Of a DNA stretch of 64,000 nucleotides, positions 9,045-18,350 are shown in pieces. This stretch comes from Pasteurellaceae bacterium LFhippo2. GTDB lineage: Bacteria > Pseudomonadota > Gammaproteobacteria > Enterobacterales > Pasteurellaceae. The stretch's first letter is position 1, and every line of letters starts with the position of its first letter. The DNA is taken from assembly GCA_029852775.1 (NCBI GenBank), contig LEKJ01000022.1:1-64000 (forward strand). Reading direction: 5' to 3'. The notes below the pieces were generated by a model. It did no database searches and was not told the DNA's origin. It was given only the letters and a program-made list of their open reading frames with translations. The position numbers and the translations under genes are program-made.

Positions 9045-9779
9045 ATGTCAAATTCAATTTCATCCATTTTCTCAAGTGTAATTTTAGCTGCAGGTTTAGT
9101 CGGTGGCGCTTTTGTATTAAATGGGCAATTTAAACTCGATAATCAATCAACACAAAGTGCAGTATCGCAATCTCAATCAGGTGTTATCACTGTGAAAGGT
9201 GTAGCTGAAGCTGAATATAAAGCAACTTTAGCAACTTGGCGTGTGGGGATTAAAGCTTGGGGTAAAACTTATTCAGAAGCGACTGATTTCAATAAAGAAC
9301 AAATCGGTACTTTAGTTAAATTCCTTGTTGTGCAAGGTTTTAGTCAAGACAATTTCGATTTAAAACCGATTCAAGTTGAAGAGTATGTTGATGCAGGCAA
9401 AGCGAATGGTTTCTACGCAACGCGTTATATTACGGTTTCAAGCAAAGAGTTAGATAAAATCAAAAAAGCATTAGCTGGCATTCAAGATATTCGCGCAGTA
9501 AATAATACAATTATATTTGATCAGCCTAGTTATTATCTTGAAAACTTAAATGACGTTAAGAGAGAGTTAATTGCTAAAGCGACTCAAAATGCGAATGAAC
9601 AAGCCGTTGAATTTACTAAAACCAGTAATGTAAAAGTAGGTGCTTTAAAATCTGCTTCGGAAGATTCATTTGAAATTAAATCGGCGAGCCCGAATGACGA
9701 TAGCGCAAATATCAATGATACTTCAGCGATAGATAAAAAAGTGCGTTTAGCGGTAACAGTACAATACAGTGTTAATTAA
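9045..9779 (+). CDS. SIMPL-domain (DUF541) periplasmic protein
   Basis: A 244-residue protein with an N-terminal hydrophobic segment (about residues 7-26, signal peptide or anchor) followed by a SIMPL/DUF541 domain. ITVKGVAEAEYKATLATWRV opens the domain, and the ISNTV-like strand and terminal VRLAVTVQYSV are typical. Family members lie in the periplasm or outer membrane of many bacteria; their biochemical role is not settled, although links to oxidative and envelope stress are reported. It stands alone between a terminator and the palindromic repeat cluster. Confidence 0.8.
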   Translation: MSNSISSIFSSVILAAGLVGGAFVLNGQFKLDNQSTQSAVSQSQSGVITVKGVAEAEYKATLATWRVGIKAWGKTYSEATDFNKEQIGTLVKFLVVQGFSQDNFDLKPIQVEEYVDAGKANGFYATRYITVSSKELDKIKKALAGIQDIRAVNNTIIFDQPSYYLENLNDVKRELIAKATQNANEQAVEFTKTSNVKVGALKSASEDSFEIKSASPNDDSANINDTSAIDKKVRLAVTVQYSVN

Positions 9780-9804
9780 TTTTACAAGCGGTTGATATTT
9801 CTGG

Positions 9805-9893
9805 GATATTTTGCAAATTACCCTCTCCCTGACCTGCGGTGCTGACGCGCCTTCGGTTTGTCCCTCTCCCGTAAACGGGAGATGGTATAAGAA
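9805..9893. repeat. Long palindrome-containing repeat, first copy
   Basis: This copy repeats directly at 10010-10098 with about 89 bases in register and few mismatches. It contains CCCTCTCCC arms and a CTCCCGTAAACGGGAG hairpin. The pair occupies most of the 404-base gap between the SIMPL gene and pheA. No coding frame is evident in the gap. Confidence 0.75.
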
Positions 9894-9934
9894 CGTATTA
9901 CGTGAGCTACGCAAATCAAAAATTTTGATTAATT

Positions 9935-9999
9935 AACTCTCTCCCTATGGGAGAGAGACAGCGAAAATTGCGTTCAGCAATTTTTGCAGAGAGAGGGGA
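9935..9999. repeat. CTCTCTCCC hairpin repeat
   Basis: CTCTCTCCC/GGGAGAGAG stem followed by a second stem AAAATTGC-GTTC-AGCAATTTTT. The same sequence occurs in reverse orientation at 43719-43787, next to the Nramp-related gene. It is a dispersed palindromic element. Confidence 0.75.
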
Positions 10000-10009
10000 A
10001 GCTACCGAT

Positions 10010-10098
10010 GATATTTTGCAAATGACCCTCCCCCTGACCTACGGTTCTGACGAGCCTTCGGCCTGTCCCTCTCTCGTAAACGGGAGAGGGTATAAGAA
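10010..10098. repeat. Long palindrome-containing repeat, second copy
   Basis: Direct copy of 9805-9893, 205 bases downstream. It carries the perfect hairpin CTCTCGTAAACGGGAG with one changed arm base relative to copy one. It ends about 85 bases before pheA. Confidence 0.75.
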
Positions 10099-10183
10099 AA
10101 TATTTTGTGCAGTTGCTATATAATTTCAAAAAATCTCGCAAATTCGACCGCTTGTCTATCTATTACCCGAATAAAAGGAATAT

Positions 10184-11341
10184 ATGTCTTTAGATTTATT
10201 GGATATTCGTCACCGTATTACGCAGGTGGATCGTGATCTATTAAAACTACTTTCAGAGCGTCATCGCCTTGCTTATGATGTGGTGCGTAGTAAAGAGATC
10301 ACTCAAAAGCCTTTGCGTGATGTGGTGCGTGAAAAGCAACTATTACAAGAATTAGTAAACTATGCAGAAGCGGAAAACTATCAGCTAGATCCGCAATATG
10401 TGACCCAAATCTTCCAACGTATTATTGAAGATTCAGTATTAACTCAACAAAATTACTTACAAAATAAGTTAAACGAAATCAAAGAGCAGAGTACTACCAT
10501 TGCCTTTTTAGGGATGCACGGCTCTTATTCGCATTTGGCTTCTCGTCAATTTGCGAAGAAGTATCAAGATTCTCTTATCGAGTTAAGCTGTGAATCTTTT
10601 GATGCGGTATTTGAAAAAGTACAGCGTGGTGAAGCGGATTTTGGGGTATTGCCATTAGAAAACACCACGTCGGGATCGATCAATGAAGTTTATGATCTGC
10701 TTCAACATACGGATCTTGCGTTAGTCGGTGAATTGGCTTACCCGATCAAGCATTGTGTACTTTCCCCACAGCAGATCGATTTAGCAGAAATTGATACGAT
10801 CTATACTCATCCACAGCCAGCGCAACAATGTAGTCAATTTATTCAGAGCTTAGATAAAGTTCACGTTCACTATTGTGAAAGTAGTTCCCACGCAATGCAG
10901 ATGGTGGCTCGTTTAAATCAGCCAAATTGTGTGGCGTTAGGCAATGAAGATGGCGGTAAATTATATGGCTTAGAAGTGGTTAAGACGGATATTGCTAACC
11001 AGAAAAACAATATCACACGCTTTATTGTGCTTGCGAAAGATCCAGTGAAAGTGTCGCCACAGGTTCAAACTAAGACATTGTTATTAATGACCACAACTCA
11101 GCAAGCTGGTGCGTTAGTTGATGCCTTAATGGTGTTTAAAACTCACGGTATCCGTATGATGAAACTAGAATCTCGACCAATTTATGGCAAGCCTTGGGAA
11201 GAGATGTTCTATGTGGAATTAGAAGCGAATATTCACTCGGAAAATACCCAAAAGGCATTGGCAGAGCTTGAGAAAGTAACCAGTTACTTAAAAGTATTGG
11301 GTTGCTATCCAAGCGAAATTATTGAGCCGGTGAAATTGTAA
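10184..11341 (+). CDS. pheA: Bifunctional chorismate mutase/prephenate dehydratase (P-protein)
   Basis: Converts chorismate to prephenate and then phenylpyruvate, the committed steps to phenylalanine. Three parts are visible in 385 residues. Residues 1-90 are an AroQ-type chorismate mutase ([22 protein letters not shown]). Prephenate dehydratase begins near residue 105 ([15 protein letters not shown]), with [19 protein letters not shown]-terminal ACT domain carries the phenylalanine-binding ESRP motif ([14 protein letters not shown]). AAAAGGAAT precedes the ATG. No pheL-like Phe-rich leader is apparent upstream, where repeats fill the gap. Confidence 0.95.
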   Translation: MSLDLLDIRHRITQVDRDLLKLLSERHRLAYDVVRSKEITQKPLRDVVREKQLLQELVNYAEAENYQLDPQYVTQIFQRIIEDSVLTQQNYLQNKLNEIKEQSTTIAFLGMHGSYSHLASRQFAKKYQDSLIELSCESFDAVFEKVQRGEADFGVLPLENTTSGSINEVYDLLQHTDLALVGELAYPIKHCVLSPQQIDLAEIDTIYTHPQPAQQCSQFIQSLDKVHVHYCESSSHAMQMVARLNQPNCVALGNEDGGKLYGLEVVKTDIANQKNNITRFIVLAKDPVKVSPQVQTKTLLLMTTTQQAGALVDALMVFKTHGIRMMKLESRPIYGKPWEEMFYVELEANIHSENTQKALAELEKVTSYLKVLGCYPSEIIEPVKL

Positions 11342-11358
11342 TATTGGCGTTGATCTGG

Positions 11359-11429
11359 CGGGCGTACGCAGTACGCCCCTACATTCTTTAAAATAATGCT
11401 CATTCGTAGGGGCGTACTGCGTACGCCCG
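11359..11429. repeat. Miniature inverted-repeat element, GTAGGGGCG type
   Basis: 71 bp bounded by 24-bp perfect inverted repeats. Each arm is itself palindromic (GGGCGTACGCAGTACGCCC core). Related elements occur at 18278, 37234, 53786, 56851 and 57222. No target-site duplication was identified. Confidence 0.8.
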
Positions 11430-11444
11430 TAAATAAAAACCAAA

Positions 11445-12092
11445 ATGAAACAACCTTTTTCTCAAAAACGTACCTTTAAACCACGTCCTAAAAAACCAGC
11501 CCTTTCTTTTGCTGAGACTATCGTCGTGTTATTGAATAAACCCTACGATGTACTAACTCAATTCACAGACGATCAAAACCGTCAAACTCTCAAAGATTTT
11601 ATCCCGATTCCAAATGTGTATCCTGTTGGTCGCTTAGATCGTGATAGTGAAGGTTTGCTATTGCTGACCAACAATGGCGAGATTCAACATCGCTTGGCAA
11701 ATCCTAAATTTGAAAAGGAAAAAACTTACTGGGTACAAGTGGATGGATCTCCTGAAGAGCAAGATCTTGATAAACTACGTAAAGGCGTTGAACTAAAAGA
11801 TGGTTTAACAAAGCCTGCCAAGGTATGTAGTATCGCTGATCCTGAATTTAATTGGGAAACAGCGCCAAAAATCCGAGAGAGAAAATCGATTCCGACATCG
11901 TGGATTGAGCTGAAAATTTCTGAAGGAAAAAATCGTCAAGTACGTCGTATGACGGCGCATATTGGCTTCCCTACATTGCGTTTAATTCGTGTTGGGCTTG
12001 GCCATTTTCAATTAGGAAATTTAGGTAGTGGTGAGTACAGAGTTTTAAATGATGATCAAAAGCAGAAATTATTTAAACAACTTGGATTATAA
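11445..12092 (+). CDS. rluE: 23S rRNA pseudouridine synthase, RsuA family (RluE-like)
   Basis: A 215-residue stand-alone RsuA-family pseudouridine synthase without an S4 domain, as in RluE, which modifies U2457 of 23S rRNA in E. coli. The catalytic motif [15 protein letters not shown] places the nucleophile at Asp65. KPYDVLTQF at residue 32 and [20 protein letters not shown] near residue 175 are the other family blocks. A basic N-terminus ([10 protein letters not shown]) probably contacts rRNA. No strong ribosome-binding site is seen in the 15 bases after the inverted repeat element. Confidence 0.9.
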   Translation: MKQPFSQKRTFKPRPKKPALSFAETIVVLLNKPYDVLTQFTDDQNRQTLKDFIPIPNVYPVGRLDRDSEGLLLLTNNGEIQHRLANPKFEKEKTYWVQVDGSPEEQDLDKLRKGVELKDGLTKPAKVCSIADPEFNWETAPKIRERKSIPTSWIELKISEGKNRQVRRMTAHIGFPTLRLIRVGLGHFQLGNLGSGEYRVLNDDQKQKLFKQLGL

Positions 12093-12125
12093 AAAATTAT
12101 TTTAAAACAAAAGGAGAAACACAAC

Positions 12126-12359
12126 GTGAAAAACACACAACAGATAGCCAAAGAAGTCCGTTGGGCTTTGTGGCTGACACTTTTCTATATTCTAGGCTGG
12201 GTAGGCGGTGCCTATTTTGCTCCAGAAGGTCGAGGGCTAATCGGATTTCCGATTTGGTTTGAGCTCTCTTGCATCTATATGCCGATACTATTAGTGCTGT
12301 TAACAACTATCGTCATTAAGAAAGTCTATAAGGATATCGACTTGGAGGAATCAGAGTAA
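12126..12359 (+). CDS. yhdT: YhdT family small membrane protein (DUF997)
   Basis: 77 residues with two predicted membrane helices (about residues 10-30 and 43-65) and the acidic C-terminus KDIDLEESE. It begins with GTG after an AGGAG box. Its stop overlaps the panF start by one base (TAATG). The same yhdT-panF pair is conserved in enterobacteria, so translational coupling and a role beside the pantothenate symporter are likely, though its function is unknown. Confidence 0.85.
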   Translation: MKNTQQIAKEVRWALWLTLFYILGWVGGAYFAPEGRGLIGFPIWFELSCIYMPILLVLLTTIVIKKVYKDIDLEESE

Positions 12360-13783
12360 TGAGTATGGAAATGTTATTACCCCTAATTGCTTATCTTGTG
12401 TTTGTATTTGGGGTGGCTTATCACGCTTATCGTCAGCGTCAAAAAGGTAGTTTTTTAAATGAATACTACGTTGGTGGCCGTTCGATGTCGGGCTTTGTGC
12501 TTGCGATGACAACTGCTGCAACCTATGTTAGTGCAAGTAGTTTTATTGGCGGACCTGGCGCCGCTTATAAATACGGTTTAGGCTGGGTATTACTTGCGAT
12601 GATCCAAGTTCCGACAGTATTACTTAGTTTGGGCGTAGTGGGTAAAAAAATTGCGATTTTAGCGCGTAAGACTAATAGCGTTACAATCAACGATTTATTG
12701 TTACATCGCTACCAAAATAAATTCGTGGTATGGATCGCAAGCTTTGCATTGCTACTCTCATTCTTTGCAATGATGACGGTGCAATTTATTGGTGCAGGGC
12801 GTTTGCTTGAAACAGTGCTTGGTATTTCATATCAATCAGCGGTTCTTATTTTTGCGGTAACTGTTGGAATTTATACCTTTATTGGTGGTTTTAGAGCAGT
12901 TGTACTGACCGATACTATTCAGGGTATGGTAATGGTTGTCGGTACTCTATTACTGCTTGGTGGTGTGATTTATGCTATTGGCGGTGTGGAAAATGCGATG
13001 ATTCAGCTTGAAGCCATCAATCCACAGCTTACTCAGCCTTATGGTATTGATGAACGCCCATTAGACTTTACCTTTATGACATCATTCTGGGTATTGGTCT
13101 GTTTTGGTTTAATCGGTTTACCACATCTTGCCGTGCGTAGTATGGCGTATAAAGATAGTAAAGCTTTACATCGTGCGTTAATTATTGGGACAATCGTTGT
13201 TTCTGTATTGATGTTTGGTATGCATTTAGCGGGTGTGCTTGGGCGAGTTGTTGTACCTGATTTAAAAATTGGTGACCAAATAATTCCAACCGTAATGATG
13301 CAAGTTCTTCCGCCTGCTGTGGCTGGTATTTTCTTAGCAGCACCAATGGCTGCGATTATGTCGACTATCGATTCAATGCTGATTCAGTCATCTTCAACGC
13401 TAATTAAAGATCTCTATTTGGCGGTAAGACCAAATGCGATTAAAGATGAGAAGAAAATTCAAAAATTATCGACAATGACGACATTGACAATCAGTGTTCT
13501 ACTGATCTTTGCGGCATTTAATCCGCCAGATATGTTGATTTGGTTAAATCTACTTTCACTTGGTGGCTTAGAAGCGACATTCTTATGGGTAATCATTTTT
13601 GGATTATTCTGGAAGAAAGCAAATGCAAGCGGTGCGATCTGCTCAATGATTTGCGGATTAGCAAGCTATGTGATTATGACATCATTTGGCATTAAAATTT
13701 TAAGTTTCCACGCAATTGTTCCTTCGCTAGCGATTGGATTAGTTGCATTTATTATCGGAAATCAGTTCGGTAAAAAAGCATAA
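12359..13783 (+). CDS. panF: Sodium/pantothenate symporter
   Basis: A 474-residue sodium:solute symporter (SSS family) importing pantothenate for coenzyme A synthesis. It has about 12-13 hydrophobic segments, with FLNEYYVGGRSMSGFVLAMT near residue 32, and the sodium-site regions AATYVSASSFIGGPGAAYK and IMSTIDSMLIQSSSTL. The combination with yhdT supports panF over other SSS members. It ends at a strong bidirectional terminator. Confidence 0.92.
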   Translation: MSMEMLLPLIAYLVFVFGVAYHAYRQRQKGSFLNEYYVGGRSMSGFVLAMTTAATYVSASSFIGGPGAAYKYGLGWVLLAMIQVPTVLLSLGVVGKKIAILARKTNSVTINDLLLHRYQNKFVVWIASFALLLSFFAMMTVQFIGAGRLLETVLGISYQSAVLIFAVTVGIYTFIGGFRAVVLTDTIQGMVMVVGTLLLLGGVIYAIGGVENAMIQLEAINPQLTQPYGIDERPLDFTFMTSFWVLVCFGLIGLPHLAVRSMAYKDSKALHRALIIGTIVVSVLMFGMHLAGVLGRVVVPDLKIGDQIIPTVMMQVLPPAVAGIFLAAPMAAIMSTIDSMLIQSSSTLIKDLYLAVRPNAIKDEKKIQKLSTMTTLTISVLLIFAAFNPPDMLIWLNLLSLGGLEATFLWVIIFGLFWKKANASGAICSMICGLASYVIMTSFGIKILSFHAIVPSLAIGLVAFIIGNQFGKKA

Positions 13784-13788
13784 AACAA

Positions 13789-13821
13789 TGGGGCATATCA
13801 TAATGATATGCCCCAATTTTT
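13789..13821. terminator. Bidirectional terminator between panF and a LysR gene
   Basis: GGGGCATATCA-TAA-TGATATGCCCC, an 11-bp perfect stem with a T6 run to the right and an A/T flank to the left, lies between two convergent genes. Confidence 0.88.
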
Positions 13822-14717
13822 TAATGTTCAGCTTTATACTTTTCAAAAAAATCGACAATCAATTCACAGGCAATGCGTACTTTCTCTGACTGGATTCTCT
13901 GCATTGTAACCATATATAATGGCACCTTATCCAATTTCCATTCGGGAAAAATCTGAACAAGTTCGCCACTTTTTAGGAACTTTTCAATTCCCATTTTTGA
14001 TTGAATTGAAATGCCTAAGCCATTCATTGTTAAATTTCGACTCGCATATAAGCTATTACAACTAATACGATAATCGGGCGTTATCTCAACACTTTCGAAA
14101 CCATTTTTTAGATTAAGTGAAGAATAGCGGTTATTTGAAAAGCTAATCCAGTCTGCTTGAGCGAGTTCATCTAATGTTTTAGGTATGCCTTTTTCAGTAA
14201 AATAATCACGATGTCCAACAATTAAAAACTCAGAATCTAAAATATGGCGCGCAATCATATTATCATCTAAATTATCCGCTCTTGCTCGAATCGCAATATC
14301 AATGCGTTGTTCAAACAGATCTGCGACTTTATCATCAAAGGATAGATTAAGATGAAATTCTGGATGGTTATCAATCATTGATTTAAATGCTTTCAGCATT
14401 AAGCTATCCATCATACCTGTTACGCAAGTAATATTGAGCTGGCCAACAGGCTGAGAACGCAACAACTCAATGCTTTTAATTGCTTCTTCGGCACTTTTCT
14501 GCATTTGTGCAGCGTGTTGATAGAAAGCTTTACCGGCTTCAGTGAGAGATAATTTACGGGTGGTGCGATTAAGTAACTTAATTTTTAGATGATGTTCTAA
14601 TTTTTGAATAGATTGAGTTACTGCCGAAGGTGTTGTATGTAATTTGTCTGCTGCTGCTTGCATAGAGCCTTGCTCAACGACTTCAACAAACACATTCATA
14701 GCTTTATAATCGTACAT
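13821..14717 (-). CDS. LysR-family transcriptional regulator
   Basis: 298 residues with an N-terminal winged helix-turn-helix (residues 3-62, including QGSMQAAADKLHTTPSAVTQSIQKLE) and a C-terminal effector-binding domain. It transcribes away from the DoxX-type gene 161 bases distant, the classic arrangement of a LysR regulator and its target, so control of that gene is the simplest guess. The effector is unknown. Confidence 0.88.
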   Translation of the reverse strand: MYDYKAMNVFVEVVEQGSMQAAADKLHTTPSAVTQSIQKLEHHLKIKLLNRTTRKLSLTEAGKAFYQHAAQMQKSAEEAIKSIELLRSQPVGQLNITCVTGMMDSLMLKAFKSMIDNHPEFHLNLSFDDKVADLFEQRIDIAIRARADNLDDNMIARHILDSEFLIVGHRDYFTEKGIPKTLDELAQADWISFSNNRYSSLNLKNGFESVEITPDYRISCNSLYASRNLTMNGLGISIQSKMGIEKFLKSGELVQIFPEWKLDKVPLYMVTMQRIQSEKVRIACELIVDFFEKYKAEH

Positions 14718-14878
14718 TATTATACCTTTATTAAGTTTTACTAAAGAGTGAATTAAGTAATCTAATAATGATTAGCAGAGAAAAAACATTTAGAATGTTC
14801 AGTATTCTGAGTAAGTAATCTATCTACTTGCTCTTTTTTATTTTAACCTAGAAAACAAATTTAGTTTAAGGAAACTTT

Positions 14879-15289
14879 ATGAATCAAATGTTAGAAAACC
14901 TACGTCCAGCAGCATTTTTATTAATTCGTGTTGTTGTTGGTTATATGTTCCTATTACACGGCACAGCGAAATTCTTCGAATTCCCAGTTTCAATGACTGG
15001 CGGTAACGGTAGCGTTGAGTTAATGTCACAAATGGGCTTTGCTGCTATTTTAGAAATCGTTGGCGGTATCTTATTTGCATTAGGTCTATTTACTCGCCCA
15101 GTAGCGTTCTTATTATGCGGTATGATGGCTTATGCTTATTTCATCGTTCACGGTGCGCAAGGTAACATTTTCCAGCCTATGTTAAATCGTGGTGAATTAG
15201 CGGCAATGTATTCAGTATTATTCTTAGCATTCGTATTTACAGGTGCTGAAAAATTATCATTAGACCAAAAGATTTTTGGTAAGAACTAA
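14879..15289 (+). CDS. DoxX family membrane protein
   Basis: 136 residues with four predicted membrane helices and the family opening LRPAAFLLIRVVVGYMFLLHGTAKFFEFP. A GGNGSVELMSQMGFAAILEIVGG loop leads to helix two. Relatives are small inner-membrane proteins linked in some bacteria to oxidative stress or quinone/thiol metabolism; the substrate here cannot be told. AAGGAAAC precedes the start. It is divergent from a LysR regulator and ends at a terminator. Confidence 0.85.
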   Translation: MNQMLENLRPAAFLLIRVVVGYMFLLHGTAKFFEFPVSMTGGNGSVELMSQMGFAAILEIVGGILFALGLFTRPVAFLLCGMMAYAYFIVHGAQGNIFQPMLNRGELAAMYSVLFLAFVFTGAEKLSLDQKIFGKN

Positions 15290-15324
15290 TTTTTTGTGTT
15301 TTGATTAAAACATAAACACCCCGC

Positions 15325-15370
15325 AAGCGGTAAGCTTTTGCAAATTTTTTGCAAATCTTACCGCTTTTTT
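15325..15370 (+). terminator. Terminator after doxX built from uptake-like arms
   Basis: AAGCGGTAAG pairs with CTTACCGCTT around a TTGCAAATTTTTTGCAAA loop that is itself palindromic, followed by T6. The arms resemble the DNA uptake word without its first bases. Confidence 0.8.
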
Positions 15371-15494
15371 GTATCTATTTTTTATTGCTAGAGAATTAAA
15401 ATTTAGGGGATATTTTAGATGTGGTTAACTGTTTTCATTTTTTCGGGTCAAAAATGATTGAGAAAAGAAAATTAAGCTAGCCACTTATTGGTAT

Positions 15495-15592
15495 AATCCA
15501 TCTAATGAATGTAAACTATGTCCTTAGGGTAATATGTAAATGATCATTGGATTGTATAGATCAGACTTTTCGATTTGTGCAACGGCTGCATA
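15495..15592 (+). repeat. Dispersed intergenic repeat, copy B
   Basis: A diverged copy of the element at 5884. AATGTAAAC, an ATGTAAATGAT word and the TTTTCGATTTGTGCAAC tail align in order. It lies between the doxX terminator and the recA promoter, in the doxX orientation. Together with the terminator and the recA control region it accounts for the 474-base gap. Confidence 0.5.
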
Positions 15593-15653
15593 AGATAATT
15601 TTGCAAATTTCAAAAAATTTTGTGATATTGATCGAAAAAATTGAAAAAAACAG

Positions 15654-15681
15654 TTGAAACTGTATGACTTACCAGTATAAT
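15654..15681 (+). promoter_or_regulatory. recA promoter with embedded LexA (SOS) box
   Basis: The -35 TTGAAA (15654-15659) and -10 TATAAT (15676-15681) are separated by 16 bases that are exactly the SOS box CTGTATGACTTACCAG (15660-15675). This is the CTGT-N8-ACAG consensus with one mismatch, and its left half is identical to the E. coli recA operator. LexA bound here would block RNA polymerase. Confidence 0.88.
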
Positions 15682-15763
15682 AATATACAGTTAATTACCC
15701 CGAACAAATACTGGATGAAATCTTCGTCTAGTTCTACAGAAAAGTAAGATAAAGGAAAGCATT

Positions 15764-16882
15764 ATGGCTGAGAAAAAATCTAAAAATACCCCTGCAGTAG
15801 TAAAACAAACTGATCCAGAAAGCAAAGAGAAAGCGCTGGTTGCTGCCCTTGCTCAAATTGAAAAACAATTTGGTAAAGGCTCAATTATGAAACTGGGCGA
15901 TACACAAACTTTAGATATTGAAGCTGTATCAACGGGTTCTATCGGCTTAGACCTTGCATTAGGTATTGGCGGTTTACCTATGGGGCGTATCGTTGAGATC
16001 TTCGGACCTGAATCATCAGGTAAAACAACCCTAACTTTATCTTTAATCGCTCAAGCACAAAAAACAGGTAAAATTTGTGCTTTTATCGATGCGGAACACG
16101 CTTTAGACCCTGTTTATGCGCGTAATTTAGGGGTAAATACAGGTGAGTTATTAATTTCACAACCAGATAACGGTGAACAGGCATTAGAAATTTGTGATGC
16201 GTTAGTTCGTTCTGGTGCCGTTGATGTAATCATTGTGGACTCTGTTGCTGCATTAACACCAAAAGCGGAAATTGAAGGCGATATGGGTGATTCTCATATG
16301 GGCTTACAAGCACGTTTAATGTCGCAAGCGTTACGTAAATTAACCGCTAACATTAAAAACACAAACTGCTTAGTGGTATTCATCAACCAAATCCGTATGA
16401 AGATTGGTGTAATGTTCGGTAACCCAGAAACCACAACCGGTGGTAATGCTCTTAAATTCTACTCTTCTGTGCGTTTAGATATTCGCCGTACTGGAGTAGT
16501 AAAAGATGGCGATGAGATCATTGGTAACGAAACCAAAGTAAAAGTGGTTAAAAACAAAGTCGCTCCACCATTCCGTGAAGTTCTATTTGATATTATGTAT
16601 GGTCAAGGTATTTCTCGTATGAGTGAATTACTTATTCTTGCAGAAGCTCACGGCTTTATCAACAAATCAGGTGCATGGTTCTCTTACGACGGTACTAAGA
16701 TCGGTCAAGGTAAAAATAATGCAGTGAAATGGTTAAAAGATAATCCTGAAATTGCAGATAAGATTGAACAAGATATTCGCGCGATTGCACTTGCAAATCC
16801 TGAAAGCACCTTAGTGGCTAACACAGGTAAAGACGAAAATGTGGATTTTGATGAAAGCGAATTCAACGAAGAAGAGCTATAA
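15764..16882 (+). CDS. recA: RecA recombinase
   Basis: 372 residues. RecA binds single-stranded DNA, drives strand exchange and stimulates LexA self-cleavage. Visible blocks are Walker [10 protein letters not shown] (residues 81-89), the [13 protein letters not shown] segment after it, Walker [11 protein letters not shown], and the DNA-binding L2 loop with [16 protein letters not shown]. The acidic C-terminal tail is complete. The N-terminus is about 15 residues longer than E. coli RecA. AAAGGAAAGC precedes the ATG. recX follows after a hairpin. Confidence 0.98.
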   Translation: MAEKKSKNTPAVVKQTDPESKEKALVAALAQIEKQFGKGSIMKLGDTQTLDIEAVSTGSIGLDLALGIGGLPMGRIVEIFGPESSGKTTLTLSLIAQAQKTGKICAFIDAEHALDPVYARNLGVNTGELLISQPDNGEQALEICDALVRSGAVDVIIVDSVAALTPKAEIEGDMGDSHMGLQARLMSQALRKLTANIKNTNCLVVFINQIRMKIGVMFGNPETTTGGNALKFYSSVRLDIRRTGVVKDGDEIIGNETKVKVVKNKVAPPFREVLFDIMYGQGISRMSELLILAEAHGFINKSGAWFSYDGTKIGQGKNNAVKWLKDNPEIADKIEQDIRAIALANPESTLVANTGKDENVDFDESEFNEEEL

Positions 16883-16902
16883 TCTAATAGCATAACATCA
16901 AC

Positions 16903-16932
16903 AAAATGCGGTTTTTATAAACCGCATTTTTG
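16903..16932 (+). terminator. Terminator between recA and recX
   Basis: AAAATGCGGTT-TTTAT-AACCGCATTTT with a T5 end. Read-through of such a hairpin could set the low RecX to RecA ratio known in other bacteria, where recX is expressed by leakage through a terminator. Confidence 0.85.
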
Positions 16933-16955
16933 CTATTTAACGATAACAAAAAATA

Positions 16956-17420
16956 ATGACTCATAAATATACTGCCCTAAACTATGTGGTTTATCTACTC
17001 TCAAAACGGGATTACAGCGAACTTGAATTGCGCCGAAAACTCAAATTAAAAGAGTATGAAAGTGATGAAATCGATAAAGCCATAGAACAGGCACAACAAC
17101 ATAATTGGCAAAGTGATGAACGTTTTTGCCGAGCTTATGCCCGTTATCGCGCGAATCAAGGCTATGGTCCATTACGTGTTAAGCAAGAATTAAAACAACG
17201 TGGTGTAAAAGATTGGATTATTTCTCAAGAAATTGCCATACTTGAAGAAGAGGGCGATATTGATTGGTTTGATATTGCCGAACAGCTATTTGAGAAAAAA
17301 CGCCCCTACCAATGGGATATAAAAGCCAAACAAAAAATGTGGCGTTATATGGTCAGTCACGGCTTTTATAACGATCATTTCAGCCATTTACTTGATGTGG
17401 ATTACAATGACTATGACTAA
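16956..17420 (+). CDS. recX: RecA regulatory protein RecX
   Basis: 154 residues of tandem three-helix repeats. Family blocks seen are [17 protein letters not shown] (residue 13), the [29 protein letters not shown] stretch around residues 50-80, and [11 protein letters not shown] near the end. RecX caps RecA filaments and inhibits strand exchange. It lies directly 3' of recA, and its end overlaps the yqfB start by 14 bases. Confidence 0.93.
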   Translation: MTHKYTALNYVVYLLSKRDYSELELRRKLKLKEYESDEIDKAIEQAQQHNWQSDERFCRAYARYRANQGYGPLRVKQELKQRGVKDWIISQEIAILEEEGDIDWFDIAEQLFEKKRPYQWDIKAKQKMWRYMVSHGFYNDHFSHLLDVDYNDYD

Positions 17421-17730
17421 CAATAAAATTACTTTTTTTGAACGCTTTGAAGCGGATATTGTAAGCGGTAAAAAGACCATTACTATTCGAGATAAATCAG
17501 AATCCTATTTCCAACCACAACAGGAACTCAGTGTTTCGACTTATGAAGATGATCGCTGGTTTGCCAATATTCGTGTGCTTTCAGTCACCCCAATTCATTT
17601 TGAACAGCTTAATGAAACACACGCTAAACAAGAAAATATGACCCTTGATCAGCTAAAGCAAGTGATTAAAGATATCTATCCACAAGATAATGATTTCTTT
17701 GTAATTAAGTTTGAATTATTAAATAAATAG
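17407..17730 (+). CDS. yqfB: N4-acetylcytidine amidohydrolase, ASCH domain (YqfB)
   Basis: 107 residues matching E. coli YqfB in its key blocks: [26 protein letters not shown] at the N-terminus and [21 protein letters not shown] in the middle. YqfB is an ASCH-domain hydrolase that deacetylates N4-acetylcytidine. The conserved Lys and Thr of GKKTITIRD and the Glu of KQENM form its known catalytic set. Starts are possible at 17407 and 17413; both overlap the end of recX, implying coupling. The earlier 17392 start is less likely. Confidence 0.88.
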   Translation: MTMTNNKITFFERFEADIVSGKKTITIRDKSESYFQPQQELSVSTYEDDRWFANIRVLSVTPIHFEQLNETHAKQENMTLDQLKQVIKDIYPQDNDFFVIKFELLNK

Positions 17731-17740
17731 CAGGTTGTTG

Positions 17741-18271
17741 ATGAGCTTATTTAAGTCAACTAAACAAGCCGAACTTTGCCCTGAATGTCAGTCGCCTTTG
17801 CAAATCAAACGTGGCAAGCAAGGGCTATTTTTAGGTTGTAGTGCTTATCCTAAATGCGACTATCTAAAGCCTTTACAGCAGACTAATCGTGTTATAAAAA
17901 CGCTTGATGAGATCTGCCCTGAGTGCCATTCCTTCTTGCAATTAAAACAGGGGAGCTTTGGGATTTTCATTAGCTGTAGCAACTATCCAGAATGCCATTT
18001 TACTGTTCACGATGAGCCTGAACAGAGCGAAGAGTTTGATTGTCCTGAATGTAAGAAACACAAATTAGTAGAACGTATCGGGCGTTCTGGCAAACATTTT
18101 TATGGTTGCACAGGCTACCCAGAGTGTAAATTTACACTGCCGTCAAAACCGATTGAAATAAGTTGCCCAAAATGTCATTATCCACTCGTAACTGAAAAGA
18201 AAGTTCGTGGTAAACAGATGTATCTATGCGCCAATAAGCATTGCCAGCATTTGTTTGAAAGTAATCTTTAA
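17741..18271 (+). CDS. Topoisomerase-type zinc-ribbon protein (YrdD-like)
   Basis: 176 residues containing four C4 zinc-ribbon units of the kind found at the C-terminus of topoisomerase I. Each has CPEC or CPKC, then a GxFLGCSxYPxC-like block; the last ends CANKHCQHLF. There is no topoisomerase catalytic domain, so it is a stand-alone nucleic-acid-binding protein. In enterobacteria yrdD lies beside tsaC (yrdC) and aroE, and the same order is kept here, which supports the identity. TTG codons upstream are unlikely starts; ATG at 17741 follows a short AGG box. Confidence 0.85.
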   Translation: MSLFKSTKQAELCPECQSPLQIKRGKQGLFLGCSAYPKCDYLKPLQQTNRVIKTLDEICPECHSFLQLKQGSFGIFISCSNYPECHFTVHDEPEQSEEFDCPECKKHKLVERIGRSGKHFYGCTGYPECKFTLPSKPIEISCPKCHYPLVTEKKVRGKQMYLCANKHCQHLFESNL

Positions 18272-18277
18272 CATTAT

Positions 18278-18343
18278 CGTAGGGGCAAATTGCAATTTGC
18301 CCTATTGGAAAAATAAATGGGCGAATTGCCATTCGCCCCTACG
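18278..18343. repeat. Inverted-repeat element before tsaC, GTAGGGGC type
   Basis: 66 bp with about 25-bp imperfect inverted arms, CGTAGGGGCAAATTGC at the left and GCCCCTACG at the right. Its arms differ from the 11359 element in the core (AATTGCAATT instead of GTACGC). It ends only 7 bases before the tsaC start codon. Confidence 0.78.
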
Positions 18344-18350
18344 TAGTAAT

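Noticed and set aside
9805-10098. Repeats considered as a CRISPR array
   Set aside because: Only two copies of 89 bases with a 116-base spacer containing a third palindrome; no cas genes. They are dispersed palindromic elements.
15673-15690. Alternative SOS box reading of the AT-rich palindrome near the recA -10
   Set aside because: The arms are 2 bases too far apart for LexA, whereas 15660-15675 fits with one mismatch.
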